Below are positions 21,911 to 35,372 of a stretch of 64,000 bases of DNA, in pieces (the first letter of the stretch is position 1; every line of letters begins with the position of its first letter). Source of the DNA: Glandiceps talaboti (taxonomy: Eukaryota > Hemichordata > Enteropneusta > Spengelidae). The DNA lies in the NCBI RefSeq assembly GCF_964340395.1, contig NC_135568.1:16634276-16698275 (forward strand), in the 5' to 3' direction. The position numbers and the translations under genes were made by a program. Under the pieces are notes generated by a model. It worked only from the letters and a program-made list of their open reading frames with translations. It had not been told where the DNA came from and ran no database searches.

Positions 21911-22297
21911 TTATTCCATTTCAAAAAGAGCATTATTATCAACTGGTTGTGGTGTCGTTAATTGTTTAGACTCTTTATCACTTGGTTGTAAAAACACTCT
22001 ACCCCAATTACTAGTGTACTAAGAGTTAATAAAATCATAGTATTATTAAATAGTGAGCTTTTATTGTTCAACTGTGGGGAAAACTCAGTTGGTTCTATTG
22101 ATTCTATTGACTGCTTCGACTCCCTTTTCTCTATCGGTTTTTAATTTTTTTCGTTTTTTTTTTGTTTCAGCTGAAATTATTGCTAATTTTTTACCCCATG
22201 CAACTCTACCTGGACTTTTAGTTTTACTTTTTGTAGTTACAGTTTCTGTTTGAGGCTGTGCTTGAGGATGTGCATGAGGCTGTTCTGTATCACTCAT
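21911..22297 (-). pseudogene. Basic, Pro/Gln-rich viral protein with one membrane segment
   Basis: The N-terminal frame reads MSDTEQPHAHPQAQPQTE, then a lysine-rich stretch (GRVAWGKKLAIISAETKKKR). A second frame holds a hydrophobic segment (MILLTLSTLVIGV), and a third the acidic tail PVDNNALFEME ending at 21911. Two frameshifts, near 22095 and 22020, divide what was probably one protein. The basic region suggests a nucleic-acid-condensing or core role, as seen for small basic proteins of adintovirus-like elements; that is inference. Confidence 0.45.
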
Positions 22298-22351
22298 TTT
22301 TTTACACTGTTATATATATAATACAAAATATTTTTACTTTTTGAAATTCTT

Positions 22352-22969
22352 TTAAACTAAGTCAAGTTTCAAGTTGTTTTCAAGTTCTTGATCAATTTCT
22401 AGAATAAGTTCTTGATCAACAACTTGATCAAGTTGTCTCTTTTCAATTAAGTCACTCTTTTCAACTTTATTAAAGTCATTTAAGTCACTTTGCTTATTTT
22501 GCTTAAAATATGCAAAGTTAATGTTATTTAAAATAGTGAGACCCCCACTTGTCAATGCTAAAAGAGGACCGTAACTGTATGCTAACTTTCCAGTAAGTTG
22601 TCTGAATTGATTCGTAACAAGAAAATTGTTCTTCAAGTCATCACTTAATTTATTCACAATATGCACTGGAAGCACAAATCCTACTAATTTACTAATCCCA
22701 AATAAAACTCCATTTACAATATTGTCACTTACGAGAGAACTGTAAGTGCTTTCATATATCTGATAATACTTTTCAATTTCTTTATCGTTCGCTTTTTCAA
22801 TATATTCGAGAGTGAAATTTTTTCCTAAGAAAGCTTTTGATTGACCATTAGCAATGATACATAGTAATATCTCTCTGTATTTAGCTTTTAGAGACACTTC
22901 TGTCGCCTGTTCTGTTACTGGTGCTACTGATTCAACTGGCTGTAAAATATCTGTCAATGTCTGTTCCAT
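22352..22969 (-). CDS. Viral-block protein, putative virion component
   Basis: An open frame of 205 codons starting at MEQTLTDIL. The longer in-frame start at 23074 would add an AT-rich leader (LWLFIALVIIYYLYK) and is less likely. The sequence has a helical N-terminal half (EKANDKEIEKYYQIYEST), then VLPVHIVNKLSDDLKNNF and LAYSYGPLLALTSGGL, and a Glu/Asp/Leu-rich tail repeating DQELxxxIDQELE. Proteins with this middle region occur next to the ATPase and capsid genes of metazoan Polinton-like elements. The molecular role is unknown. The 131-bp gap to the ATPase upstream and the shared strand suggest co-regulation. Confidence 0.5.
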   Translation of the reverse strand: MEQTLTDILQPVESVAPVTEQATEVSLKAKYREILLCIIANGQSKAFLGKNFTLEYIEKANDKEIEKYYQIYESTYSSLVSDNIVNGVLFGISKLVGFVLPVHIVNKLSDDLKNNFLVTNQFRQLTGKLAYSYGPLLALTSGGLTILNNINFAYFKQNKQSDLNDFNKVEKSDLIEKRQLDQVVDQELILEIDQELENNLKLDLV

Positions 22970-23100
22970 TTTGCTATATAATATAAAAATACATTTTATT
23001 TTATATTTTATTTTATACAAATAGTAGATAATAACTAACGCAATAAATAACCATAAAATATCATTGATTAACATTATACCAGATCTATACTATAAGGTTG

Positions 23101-23673
23101 TCATAATCGAAATACTAATTTGCTGTAAGGAGTATATTTTAATTTGTTGATAAATTCACTAATTTCTTTTTTATTTAATTCCATGCCATAGTTTTCAATT
23201 ATCTCTTTCTCATCATTTTTACTCGGTGTGTAATACAGAACAAGCATGCCAATATTTTCTCGAAATGACTTGGCGATACTCGTAAATTGTTGTGTAAGTA
23301 CCCATAAGCTAATATTATCATGACGAGCTGAAAATGCAAATTTTGTTAAAATATTGACATGAGATTTAACATCTTTCGTGAAAGCGCAGTCATCTAGTAT
23401 GATTGGACTTTTTGTATCTTTATAACACTCATACATGAGTTCAATACTTTCATTTATTTTTTCTATGTTAGGAATCATTGTAATAATATCCGAGTCTTTG
23501 TAAATACATTTTCTATCGTAAGCTTTATTGTTTAAGAACGTCGGGGAGATTATGATTATGTAATCGAATACATTCTTGTAATACGTTTGTAACAGTTGCA
23601 TAACGAACTTTGTTTTACCTGAACATGTCGGTGCACTAATAAGCATATTGAAAGGGGGGTCAAACCAGATCAT
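23101..23673 (-). CDS. Genome-packaging ATPase (A32/FtsK-HerA type)
   Basis: A 190-codon open frame. It has Walker A APTCSGKTKF at residues 13-22, hydrophobic strands before Walker B (PIILDDCAF, residues 90-98), and a downstream sensor-like LWVLTQQFTSIAKSFREN. This is the P-loop ATPase that drives DNA into capsids in poxvirus, adintovirus and Polinton relatives; family length is about 190-260 residues, so the N-terminus may be slightly short. It begins 12 bp after the capsid gene's stop, on the same strand. No break is seen, so it may be the best-preserved viral gene here. Confidence 0.85.
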   Translation of the reverse strand: MIWFDPPFNMLISAPTCSGKTKFVMQLLQTYYKNVFDYIIIISPTFLNNKAYDRKCIYKDSDIITMIPNIEKINESIELMYECYKDTKSPIILDDCAFTKDVKSHVNILTKFAFSARHDNISLWVLTQQFTSIAKSFRENIGMLVLYYTPSKNDEKEIIENYGMELNKKEISEFINKLKYTPYSKLVFRL

Positions 23674-23685
23674 TTTAGAGTATTA

Positions 23686-24949
23686 TTATAAAATAGATTT
23701 TAATTTAGATCCTTCAATATTGAGCTGGGCATCACTTATGATGAAAATATTCGCAGTTATTCTTTCTTGCGGGTCTGTAGCCTCTCATTGAATTTCCAGT
23801 TGAACCCCATCTTTTGTATTCATAACTCTCAGACCACTACCACGAAATGTATTATCTTTAAAACTTCTTAAATCAATAAACAGACAACATTTATCCAGCA
23901 GAAAATTGGCATCATTTATCTTCTCTAATTAATCAATTGCTTTACCAACGAAGCAAAAGAAATCAGATACCATGAAATAACGTCTGGCTTCTTCCCAAAA
24001 TTTTCTGGGGGATAACCCCTGTGCATACACTTTATTTGCAATACCTTCTATCATTACTGCAACAGAACTAATACTAGGATTAAAGAATAATTCAGTGTCT
24101 AACGCATTTTGTAGCTGTGGTTTGCTGAATAATATGAAAATTACTTTCAAGCTTCTACGTGGTATATTAATGTTCTCGTTAATAATTGTATCCGTACCAG
24201 AGAAGTTAATTGTTCTGAAATGTTGGATATGTTCGTAAAGAAAACTTTTACCACTGTTGTAGTAACCTTTAATTTCCATAGCTAACTTTGGATCTCTTAT
24301 CGTTTCATATTCAAGTTGAATATTTGCCAAAGTATAATCCCATCCATCTGTGTCTTCACTTACCAGGATTTGTTTAACAGGAGCAAGAGTAAGCTCCCAT
24401 TCGATATGACTACCTAAACTCGAAGGGTATACAGCCCCATGACCATTTGTAATAGGATGTAATTTCGCGAGATCGATCGCATATTCCTTACCGTATGCCT
24501 TATGAAGTGCGGCTTCTCCTAAGAAATCCCCACCACCAACTCCATCAATATTATCACTTCTTAATTTTCTAAGATTTTCTGACTGAATTCCATACAGTGT
24601 TTTATTTGTTCTATCCGAATACAGATCTTTATACGTTTGTACTAAGTTGTAGTTTGTTAAATCAATTAAGATTTCCCCCGCGAATTTTAAAACTAGTCGA
24701 CTGATAATGTTGGCAGACAGGTTTTGAACAGCGAAGTTTTTATTATGACCTTCTAGTTTAAGATCAAAGACGAGATTGAATTTATCTGTTAGAACAACAG
24801 TGTCCTCTAATTTTGGACACCTGATATATAAAACTTCACCGGGTTTTGCACGATTTGGATTATACGTTACAACATGATGAGTTCACTCTCCTTTACTACC
24901 AAGTGCATTTTTTTGAGTAATCACCTTGAAGTTCTTTATTGTAAGGCAT
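23686..24949 (-). pseudogene. Double-jelly-roll major capsid protein, decayed
   Basis: About 420 codons of one protein. Recognisable parts in order: TYNPNRAKPGEVLYIRCP, FNLVFDLKLEGHNKNF, LVLKFAGEILID, AYGKEYAIDLAKLHP, WELTLAPVKQILV, NIQLEYETIRDPKLA, RRSLKVIFILF, ELFFNPSISSVAVMIEG, CLFIDLRSFKDNTFRGSG and IFIISDAQLNIEG. This set is typical of the major capsid protein of metazoan Polinton/adintovirus-like elements. Breaks: a shift near 24905, in-frame TGA near 24887, TAA near 23930 and TGA near 23787. Between WEEARRYF and CLFIDLR a stretch appears shortened. No intact capsid subunit can be made. Confidence 0.8.
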
Positions 24950-24993
24950 TTTCTTATACTATACTATAATAACATACAAAATATATATATTTT

Positions 24994-25979
24994 TTATTTT
25001 CGTTTATATTTTCGTTTAAAACTCTGTTTAAAAATCCGTTCATAAAGGTACACTGCTATTGCAGTTGCCAACAACCAGACATGCTCACCTATAAATCCTA
25101 TCACTTGTCCCGCTGTTTTTAAAACAAATGATACAATAGAACCTAAAATACCCGGCAGTGCCATCGCTGCTTTATTACCGAGCCATTTCAGTGCATCCGC
25201 AACATGTTTAATAACTGCTTTGACTGGTCCACCACCACTACCAGATTTGGTGGTACAGCCTTCGGCACTCCTATTGCAATGGCCATGGTAGTTATAACCA
25301 AACCGAGGGCTGTTGCTAATGAAACGACAGTAACTCCATTGCGTTTGAAAAGAATTGTCAGTTTATCTTTAATGGTGAGGTCTGGGTCTTTGAGTACTTC
25401 TTTCAAAGCAGATGTCTCAGCTAACTTATTGCGTAAAGTATCAGATTCTTTATTATATTTTAGGATATTAATCTGAATTCTGCCTAATTCCTTTATTTCA
25501 TCTTGCGATAATTCTTCGATTTTTTGTCTGTTTTCCAATTCTCTTTTTCTATCATACAATTTTTCTAAACTTTTGTTTGCTGTTTCAAGCTCTTCATGCA
25601 TGATTACATATTCAGGATTGAGTTCATTCCATTCTTCAATTATCTTTTCAACCTTAGCGATTTCATCTTTGTTACCTACAGTATCTCTTCAGAGACCTGC
25701 TTTGTAGTCCCTTAAACGACCAATTATTGGTGGTGTGAGATATTCAGGTTCATGTTCAAGTTCATCCAAATTTAAAAGCTTTTTAGATGAAGTGTTTAAC
25801 GAAGTGTCTACGAAAAGCCTATTAGCAGCTTCAGTTCCAATTTTACCTTTTATTGTACTTTTAGCTAAAAGTTTACCTTTTCTTGTAATCTGTGGATTTT
25901 TTATGTTATCATACAACTCTCCATCCTCTCCTACATGTGTATTTAAATCCAATTTAATTAAATCCAATCCCTTTTCCAT
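24994..25979 (-). pseudogene. Coiled-coil membrane virion protein of the viral block
   Basis: The gene begins MEKGLDLIKLDLNTHVGEDG. A TGA at about 25687 interrupts it in frame, and reading continues through a long charged coiled coil (ETANKSLEKLYDRKREL, then KYNKESDTLRNKLAE). A hydrophobic segment (VSLATALGLVITTMAIAIGV) follows; near 25230 the frame shifts and a second hydrophobic region (GILGSIVSFVLKTAG and WLLVATAIAVYLY) ends in a basic tail at 24994. From memory, proteins with this C-terminal region are common in metazoan Polinton-like elements, possibly minor capsid or membrane anchors. It is the first gene of the block; its ATG lies almost at the junction with the transposase-like pseudogene. 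Confidence 0.6.
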
Positions 25980-25994
25980 TATCTATTCCTATTG

Positions 25995-27827
<1,833 letters not shown>

Positions 27828-27979
27828 TGTAGTAGGTTATAATATGAGCTGTGAAGAGGTTTGTTAACGCTCGAACGCGTCTAACTTTTAACTTAACATG
27901 TAGCAAAAATCGACATAAGGGCCCTTTCTGCCTGTGACGGCCCATATAATAAAACAACTTATTAAACTCTTTATTTTAA

Positions 27980-28570
27980 TGTAAAAATAGTTAATTTATG
28001 GGTATGTCGTTTTGATAGTCTAAATATCACTTTTTTACCACTTTTTTTGTTTGCTCAAATTTTAATATAGATTAAACTCTTTGTGAAAAAGGGTGAAAAA
28101 GGGAGGTTGTCGTTTTGATAGTCCAAAAATCATTTTTTTTTGTTTACCCAAATTTAGATCATTTTTTAAAAGTAAAAATGGTGAAAAATGGGGGGGTTGT
28201 CGTTTGGGTGATCCTATAGCCCCATGTTTTATAGGCTACTATCTTGACAGTAAGAGGTGGAGGGAAGATCTTCGAGACTGCGACATGTCGGGGGTAGGGG
28301 GTGTTCTAGGGGTCTCCCCTAAAAGCCCTGGGGAATTTTTACTCGTAAAACCATTTTAGACACAGACACAGACACAGACAATACAGCAACATGGTTGAAT
28401 TTTTTTAAATAAAGTTTTGATAACATCTTGACCGTAAGAGGTAGTGGGAAGCGCTGACTACTGGGATATGCCCACCCATTATGGGGGGGGGGGGGGGCTC
28501 CTAGGTCTCCCCCTAGAAGCTGTGGAAGTGTTTTAACCTTAAAGCCAATTTTGATAAATCTTATTGTTGG
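27980..28570. repeat. Degenerate local duplications with G-runs
   Basis: Two sets of repeats: GTCGTTTTGATAGTC units near 28005 and 28109, with a diverged third near 28198, and a second unit (ATCTTGACxGTAAGAGG ... GGTCTCCCC) near 28240 and 28425. A run of 15 G lies at about 28484-28498. No coding content. Confidence 0.7.
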
Positions 28571-31439
28571 TTTAAGCATGAGTGACCTCTGAGGTGAGAG
28601 AGTCCTATTTTTTTTTTTACCCCTGGCAGGTCTGGAATTTTTGTTATTCTATTTAGGCAATTTTTAGGTTATTCATTGCTTTTGGGGTAATATTTCCAAG
28701 TTTTGAAAATATAAAGTACACATATGATTTTAAATGAGTTTCCCCAGTCTCATAAAAGTGGGCACGTAACATTGGTATAGGGGCATTAATATTGCATGTA
28801 TAGTATGTTAGAGAACTTTAGTTGGTCATACCTAGTGTATAATAGAAACTTGAATCTGATTTGTAGTCTCGATGCATGCATGTAGTGTCCGAAATAGAAA
28901 GTATATTCATCCATTCTGACAAATTCATATTGAAGAGACTAGAACAATTTAGATTAGTTCTTTTATAAACTATTAATAGATGAAGAGTACCAATACGAAA
29001 CATTCAAGTTCACTTTTGCCCCAAAGTGTAAGATAACTGAGTACTGATTGTGAAACAGCCAAAACATTTGCATGGTATGTTCTTTAACTCGAAATTGTGC
29101 ATCATATCCCTGCCGAGAATTTCTTTCCTAGCAGCAATGTACTTCTTTTTTTCCATCACCCACATATATCCAGATTTTATTCCAAACAACTCCATTTTGC
29201 ATCTTTACCACGACCCCCCCCCCCCGTGTCAAATGGCACACCCCGGATATAATACTCAAGATCAAAACAAACATTGCGGCGCCCATTCAACTACGTATAA
29301 TAAGGCGAAGTGTCTCGTGGAACAATCGTTTCACTTTGAAAGAGTTAGCGTGAATTTTGATTCACAACCGTGGCGAAAGAAATTTTTTTCGCAATTCCGC
29401 AAATTTACGAGAGTAGTGAATCATATGAATGGGTGGCTCGAGCACAGACAGACATGTCGATCGTCATTTAATCGATCACGATCATTTTCAAGGATTTTCA
29501 ACGGGTAGGGCGCATTTTCCTAGGGTTTTCCAAAGGCTTCCAGGGAGGGTTTGATATTCCAGTTTTTTCTAGGGTTTTCCAAGAGCGTGCGAACCGTGTA
29601 ATTACCCTTTGGCATTGCTCTTTTAAAATAAAGCAAATATTGCAATCATATGTATGTACGTATTTGTTGGAGAGAAACATCAACGTTGTTTATTGCTGAT
29701 GTGGCACGACAGGCAGTACGTTAAAAATGGAACAAAACATTTCCTATCCTAATTCATGTTATTTCAAATTCCCAGGGAAAGAATATTCTTCAAAAAAAAT
29801 TGAGATGACAAAAATGTTTCATTGACATTAGTTGCTTGTGAAAAGAATTGATACTGTAAGGGATATCTAAGAATTGATTTTGAGATTTATAATAAATTTG
29901 TTAAGCTGTTTTATTTTTATTAAATCAATCAGCAACGTTTTACTTGCAGTGATTTTCCCATTGATGAGTATTTATGAAATATCCTTTAACAATAATTTAT
30001 TTACAAAACGTAAAAGGGAAAAATACAGACAAAGCAAAACAATTATGCATATACAACTTTTAGGGGTGAAATATGAAAATTACATTTGGAAATGATTATT
30101 TTTGATTCACATCCCGAAGTCACCCAACCTGCTTTCTTTTTTTCAGCGAAAATTGGACTGACGTCGACGTCTAATGGATACATACAATCCAGCAGACCAA
30201 GGATTAAGGAAACTCCAGCCATTGGAGGCGCTATACAGGTCATTTCTCGAGGCCAGCCTATGCTCGTCGGGCTCTGCTAGTTGCTCAACATATACACAAT
30301 TTCTTTGACTATACCATGTTGCCTCTTACAACTGATATATGCTTGCAATCATAACTACCTGGGTGTAACATGTACTTGATGAAACACTGAACGGTCACTA
30401 AAACATCCATTGTATGTTAAACTGATGTCGGTCGCTAGTATCGACTATTTGTCCTCATCATGATCAGTGATGTTATTAGTTCCCAACAGGAATAACTTTT
30501 TATGAGTACCCATCTAATAAGCGTTCTGCAAGCCAAAGACAGATAGGCAGACTATTCGTATCCGAGCTGCTATTTCAGATCAACTGTTTCAAGTTTCTAG
30601 TAAAGTATAATATAATTTTAGTTTGAGCCATTCGTATGTACGTCCCACAATCGCTGAATAAGTAAAATGATTACATTTTAGTTTATTGTTGCATGTTTTT
30701 AGAAGGATAAGGCGAAACACTTGTCAAACAACAAAAAGTCAATATTACTATTACCGTTGTATTTAGAGTACATGTATTTTCATTCGCTAGCTACCTTTTG
30801 ATATTTCCTGTGAATACAATTATTTTGTCAACGCTATATATTATCCATCAATCAATACAGGAATTTGCATACAATAACTCTTTCTGTTGGCGTACATGAC
30901 ATCATTTGCCACACCTACATTGGAAAACACATATGAATGTGCACACTAGTCAAACCTTGTTACTCGCAACATGGTTAGCAGTGAGACGTTAATACTGCCA
31001 CTGTTATTGTTCGGAAAGGCACCAGTCCAGTGTGTTTACCTTGGATTGTATGTATTGAACTGTTAATTTAAGCAGCACTGTATAGGTAAGTGATTAGTAA
31101 TCGCATATAATGTAACATATATTAGGCTGCGTGTGTTTAGATTGGATACGTGCATTTAGCAGTTTCAGATGCTACAGACACGATACGAATAAGTCATTAT
31201 GTATATATTCTATTTGTATTTTGATATTACGGTAAATTTATATAAATCTTGACACCAATAACAGTTGCACGGGACATTTTGAAGATTCCGAGGTGCAAGC
31301 TTTTATAGGCAGGACATAACACCTGTGTTAAAGGTGATTCTAAATGCCACATACCACAACCTTGAAAGTGTATCTTAACGTAACCAGTAAATGAAAACAA
31401 CTATTCCAAAATATGTGAGAACCAGATTTAAACCGAATG
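28571..31439. other. Stretch without convincing genes
   Basis: Open frames here lack family motifs. A C-run at 29214-29225 and repeated TTTTCC(A/T)AGGG-like words near 29515-29585 are the only structure noted. One possible exon is listed separately at 30147. Confidence 0.45.
30147..30280 (+). other. Possible 3'-terminal exon
   Basis: A strong acceptor (CTTTCTTTTTTTCAG) precedes about 44 open codons (KIGLTSTSNGYIQSSRPRIK then GGAIQVISRGQPMLVGLC) and a stop at 30278. The local GC content is higher than its surroundings. The protein is not recognised and no partner exon is visible. Confidence 0.3.
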
Positions 31440-32673
31440 CCTCCCGTAAGGGAATCACTAATTATGCAAATAACTCATTAAACTTAATTACTGAATATCG
31501 TTCATTATTCAAAATACCCATTAAAGGTAACAGTAGGAACAAACTTCATAGGACAGGTGCGTATTATTATGGTTGATATATGTACCATCCTATGCGAAAT
31601 TTGAAGCTTGCATTTTTAAGATATAACCTAGTTACCTAAAATCATTAATTATGCAAATTTTTCATTAAAACTGACTGCAAGCCGTATCAAATATTTTATA
31701 GGACATATCCGCTTTGTTATGGTTAACGTATGTACTAAATTATATTGAAATTCAAGTATGCAGTCTTAAGATATAGCCTAATTACCGAAAATAATTAATT
31801 ATGCAAATTATTCACTAAATCTTCAAACGAAATCAACAGCTTTTATAGGAGATATGCACTCTGTTATGTTTAATGTATGTACTAAATTGTATTGGAATTG
31901 AAGTATGCAGTCTTAAGATATAGCCTAATTACCGAAAATAATTAATTATGCAAATTATTCATTAACACTGAAAGGTACATCAACTAACTTTATAGGACAT
32001 ACACAATTTGTTATGGTTAATGTATGTTCTGAATTGTATTGAAATTGAAGTATGCAGTCTTAAGATATAGCCTAATTACCAAGAATCATTAATTATGCAA
32101 ATTAGTCATTAGCACTGAAAGGTACATCAACAACCTTTACAGGACATATGCGATTGTTATGGTTAACGTGTGTACTGAATTATATTGAAATTTAAGTATG
32201 TATTATTATGATACAGCCTAATTACCGATAATCATTAATTATGCAACTTATTCATAAACACTGTAAGGTACATCAACAAACTTGATAGGACATATGTGTT
32301 TTCTTATGGTTAACATATGTACTAAATTATGTTGAATATGAAGTATGCATTCTGAAGATATAGCCTAATTACCAAAAATAATTAATTATGTAAATTATTC
32401 GTTAACGCTGTAAGGTACATCAACAAATTTTATAGGACAAATGTATGTTGTTATGTTTAACGAATGTATTAAATTATATTGAAATTGAAGTATGCAGTCT
32501 TAAGATATTCTTTAATTAGTTGATTTCATTAATATGCAAATTTCTCTAATTAAACATTAACAGATCTGGCTCAAAACCTAATCAGGTCTAGCCATTACCC
32601 TAAAGATTATATATTCTAAATTTCATTACAATTGAGCCAGCCGATGTTTAGAAAATGATGAAACAGACACGCG

Positions 32674-32711
<38 letters not shown>

Positions 32712-32717
32712 AACACA

Positions 32718-32755
<38 letters not shown>

Positions 32756-32801
32756 TAGACAGGCATTCCTCTTTCAATACCTCCCGAATCCTTACGGGAG
32801 G
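31440..32801. mobile_element. 1.36-kb element with TIRs and ~147-bp tandem core
   Basis: The left end CCTCCCGTAAGG (31440-31451) and the right end CCTTACGGGAGG (32790-32801) are inverted copies. Inside, a unit containing TTAATTATGCAAATTATTC, TATAGGACATATG, GTTATGGTTAACGTATGTAC and TTAAGATATAGCCTAATTAC recurs about seven times at intervals near 147 bp. Near the right end come a GACA and CA microsatellite (32683-32750) and a terminal hairpin (ACCTCCCG/CGGGAGGT). No ORF. Related pieces lie at 41.35-41.88 and 43.65-44.54 kb. Confidence 0.7.
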
Positions 32802-33475
32802 TAAAAATGAGTTAAAACAGGTTATCGGCTACCTACCCGACCAGCCACGAACTTACAGTTAAACTTCCTATTGTTCTCCCGTTTGGGGATATATGACGTA
32901 ATAGAAGGGAGCATTTCGTGTCAGTTGTGTTGGTACTGGCAGGCAGTAGAAATTCTGACTTTGATACTCTCCAGCATTTATCTGGGCGTGATGAATCTTC
33001 TTTCAACGATTTTACCATGATCAATGGACCATTTTTGCTTTGTATGTAGGTGTTGTGTCTTAAAATAGCAGGTATAGTAAAAATGCTAGTGATTTTGGTG
33101 AGTAGGCCAATATCGGGTTGCCCGGTTGATCAGCGATATGGACCTTGAAAAAAATAGGAGCTCAACTTTGTTATAGGTCGATATCAAAATGCCTCTAATA
33201 ATAACCAAAATGTATTGACTCAAAAAATCTGAATAATTCGATCAAAGCATAAAATTTCCAAGATTGCCGATTACTTCCCTTCCCAGAGGTTGCTTGCTAA
33301 AGTTCAATGGTTTTACAGAGCAGGCTTTTTGACTTGGCGAGACAAAAATCAAAGCTGGGGCTAATTATTTTTTGTCTATATATCAAACGAGCGTTTCACA
33401 GTTTTCGTTCTTGTCTCATGTTGTCACATGTACGGCTTTGACAATAAGTTTATTTTATATATTATATGAGTCACA
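32802..33475. other. Short non-coding stretch
   Basis: No supported gene. A minus-strand open frame at 32833-33024 has no recognisable domain and lacks conserved context. Confidence 0.4.
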
Positions 33476-33476
33476 T

Positions 33477-33507
<31 letters not shown>

Positions 33508-33536
33508 TTACACCTTTGCAACGGTACATAAAAGTT

Positions 33537-33640
33537 ATTAAATAAGATAAAATATACAGACACAGAACAAATACCCATGACAGTACAATTAAATAAGATA
33601 AAATATACAGACACAGAACAAATACCCATGACAATACAAT
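33537..33640. repeat. Two-copy ~51-bp tandem duplication
   Basis: Each copy contains AAATAAGATAAAATATACAG and ACAGAACAAATACCCATGAC. The copies differ at one or two bases, so the duplication is recent. Confidence 0.85.
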
Positions 33641-33714
33641 CAAACAAAACAACAAGAAACAAAAAATGGCACTCCCCTGTCAAATCGCATGCTTACTTTA
33701 TATGCCAATAACTC

Positions 33715-35372
33715 TTAGTGACTCAAGCTGGAATTTCGTTTATCCCATAACGAACTTATGAATGTTTTTGTCAACTTTGTGACCCTTTCCCCAAGGTCAT
33801 GGTTGACCTCCCATAAAGCCCTACTAAAAAGAATATTGAATTTATAGTTCAGACCCCCAGAGTGAAATTTACTGCATACATTATCAACACCAAAGTTTAC
33901 AAATGTTTCATTTAAATGCAAGAAAAATGTATTTCTTATGTCGAGAAAAACTGGACACATATATTAAAAAGAAAGTGATAAATATCTTCTTTCCCTCTCG
34001 AGCAGAGTTTACAATCTCCAGACCCTTTATAATTTGTCCAATTTACTTTATTCCCTTCTACATCAATGGAGTTAGATCTGACTTTAAAGTAAAGTGAGGT
34101 GCCATGGTGATCCACCACATCATTTACATAATTTTCTCTTCTGTTATCATTTTTCACCCAAGAATAGTGTTTTAAGGACTTCAAATTGTTTATATTACGT
34201 TTAAATGATACCATCTCATTGAGGTTACTAATGGATTTATAACTATTTATCCAATTTGTATTTGTTGGTTGTGTGGATCCATATATATGGTCTAGCCCGT
34301 TCTCCGTAAGGATATTATGTACATAGTTCGGCCAGTTCCATACTAGCTTTGCATTCCTATCATAAGACTTGTTGAGTTCAGTGAAAATCAACTTGGTCCA
34401 TCTATCATCATTCATTTTCTGTAACCTATCAAGATATTTAATCCTTGAATTGTTGAGTATAATCTGTATGTCTGACCAACCTAAATCACCTAATACTGCA
34501 TGACATGCAACATTCCTATTTACCCTAAAAAGAAATTTCCCAAATTGGTATTGGAGACTTTTCAACTTTTTTGTATCTACAGCACTTTGTAGAAACCATA
34601 TACTACTTCCATAACTAATTGATGGTAAAACAATATTCATCCAGAGTACATCCCCATACTCAAAGCGGTTGAAACTATTATGATGGTTGATAAGAGATTT
34701 ACAGTATGCAATTAACTTCATTCCTTTCTGGTATATCTTTTTAAAATGTTCATGATCTTTTAATGACTTTGTGATGATTATACCTCTGAGATAATTATAC
34801 GACTTGGTTTCCTTAAGTTTTAAGTCACCTAGCTTCCATACTGTGTCCTTAGTATGTAATTTCCGACCAAAGAACATTATTTCTGATTTAGTTTGATTAA
34901 ATGAAAGTCTCCATTTCACTGCAAAGTCAGCTGCTATATGTAAAAGAGTTTGTAGTTCCCTATGATTATTTGCTATTAATACAACATCATCTGCCCAAAA
35001 AATCCCTGGGATTATTTGTGTGTCAATCTGAACCCCAACATTAGAATTCTTTAACATTTTTGCAAATTCATTTATATAGATAGAGAAAAGTAATGGGCTG
35101 AGAACACAGCCTTGTTTAACCCCTTCAGCTGTTTCAAAATAGTCTGTCACATCTCTGTATAACTCACATTCAGACAGAACAGTAGGAGGCATCACCGAGT
35201 TGTCGGGGACTTGGATTATATGTATATTTTTGACCACTGTGTACATGTGATTAATAGGGGTATTTATAATGCTCGACTTAAAGCAGTACGTAGTTGGGTA
35301 TAGTCCTGACAGTAGTGTTAACATGTGTATAACTATAACATGTTCTGTGCCACTGTAAGATTCATCATGCAT
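33715..35372 (-). pseudogene. Non-LTR reverse transcriptase with FWADD active site
   Basis: About 550 codons of the palm-to-C-terminus region: motif B EGVKQGCVLSPLLFSIYIN, motif C IFWADDVVLIAN (WADD in place of the usual YADD), NQTKSEIMFFGRKL, KSYNYLRGI, WMNIVLPSISYGSSIWFLQ and a cysteine-containing tail CKLCSRGKEDIYHFLFNC-like. One frameshift near 33945 moves the last ~75 residues to another frame. Motif A and everything N-terminal to it are absent, so the enzyme cannot work. Long open reading suggests a fairly recent insertion. The clade was not determined. Confidence 0.8.

Noticed and set aside
22053-22253. Plus-strand hydrophobic frame at 22.05-22.25 kb
   Set aside because: Antisense of the basic viral-block protein on the minus strand.
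29050-29508. 152-codon frame at 29.05-29.51 kb
   Set aside because: No recognisable domain, spans a C12 run, and has no splice or regulatory context; treated as chance.
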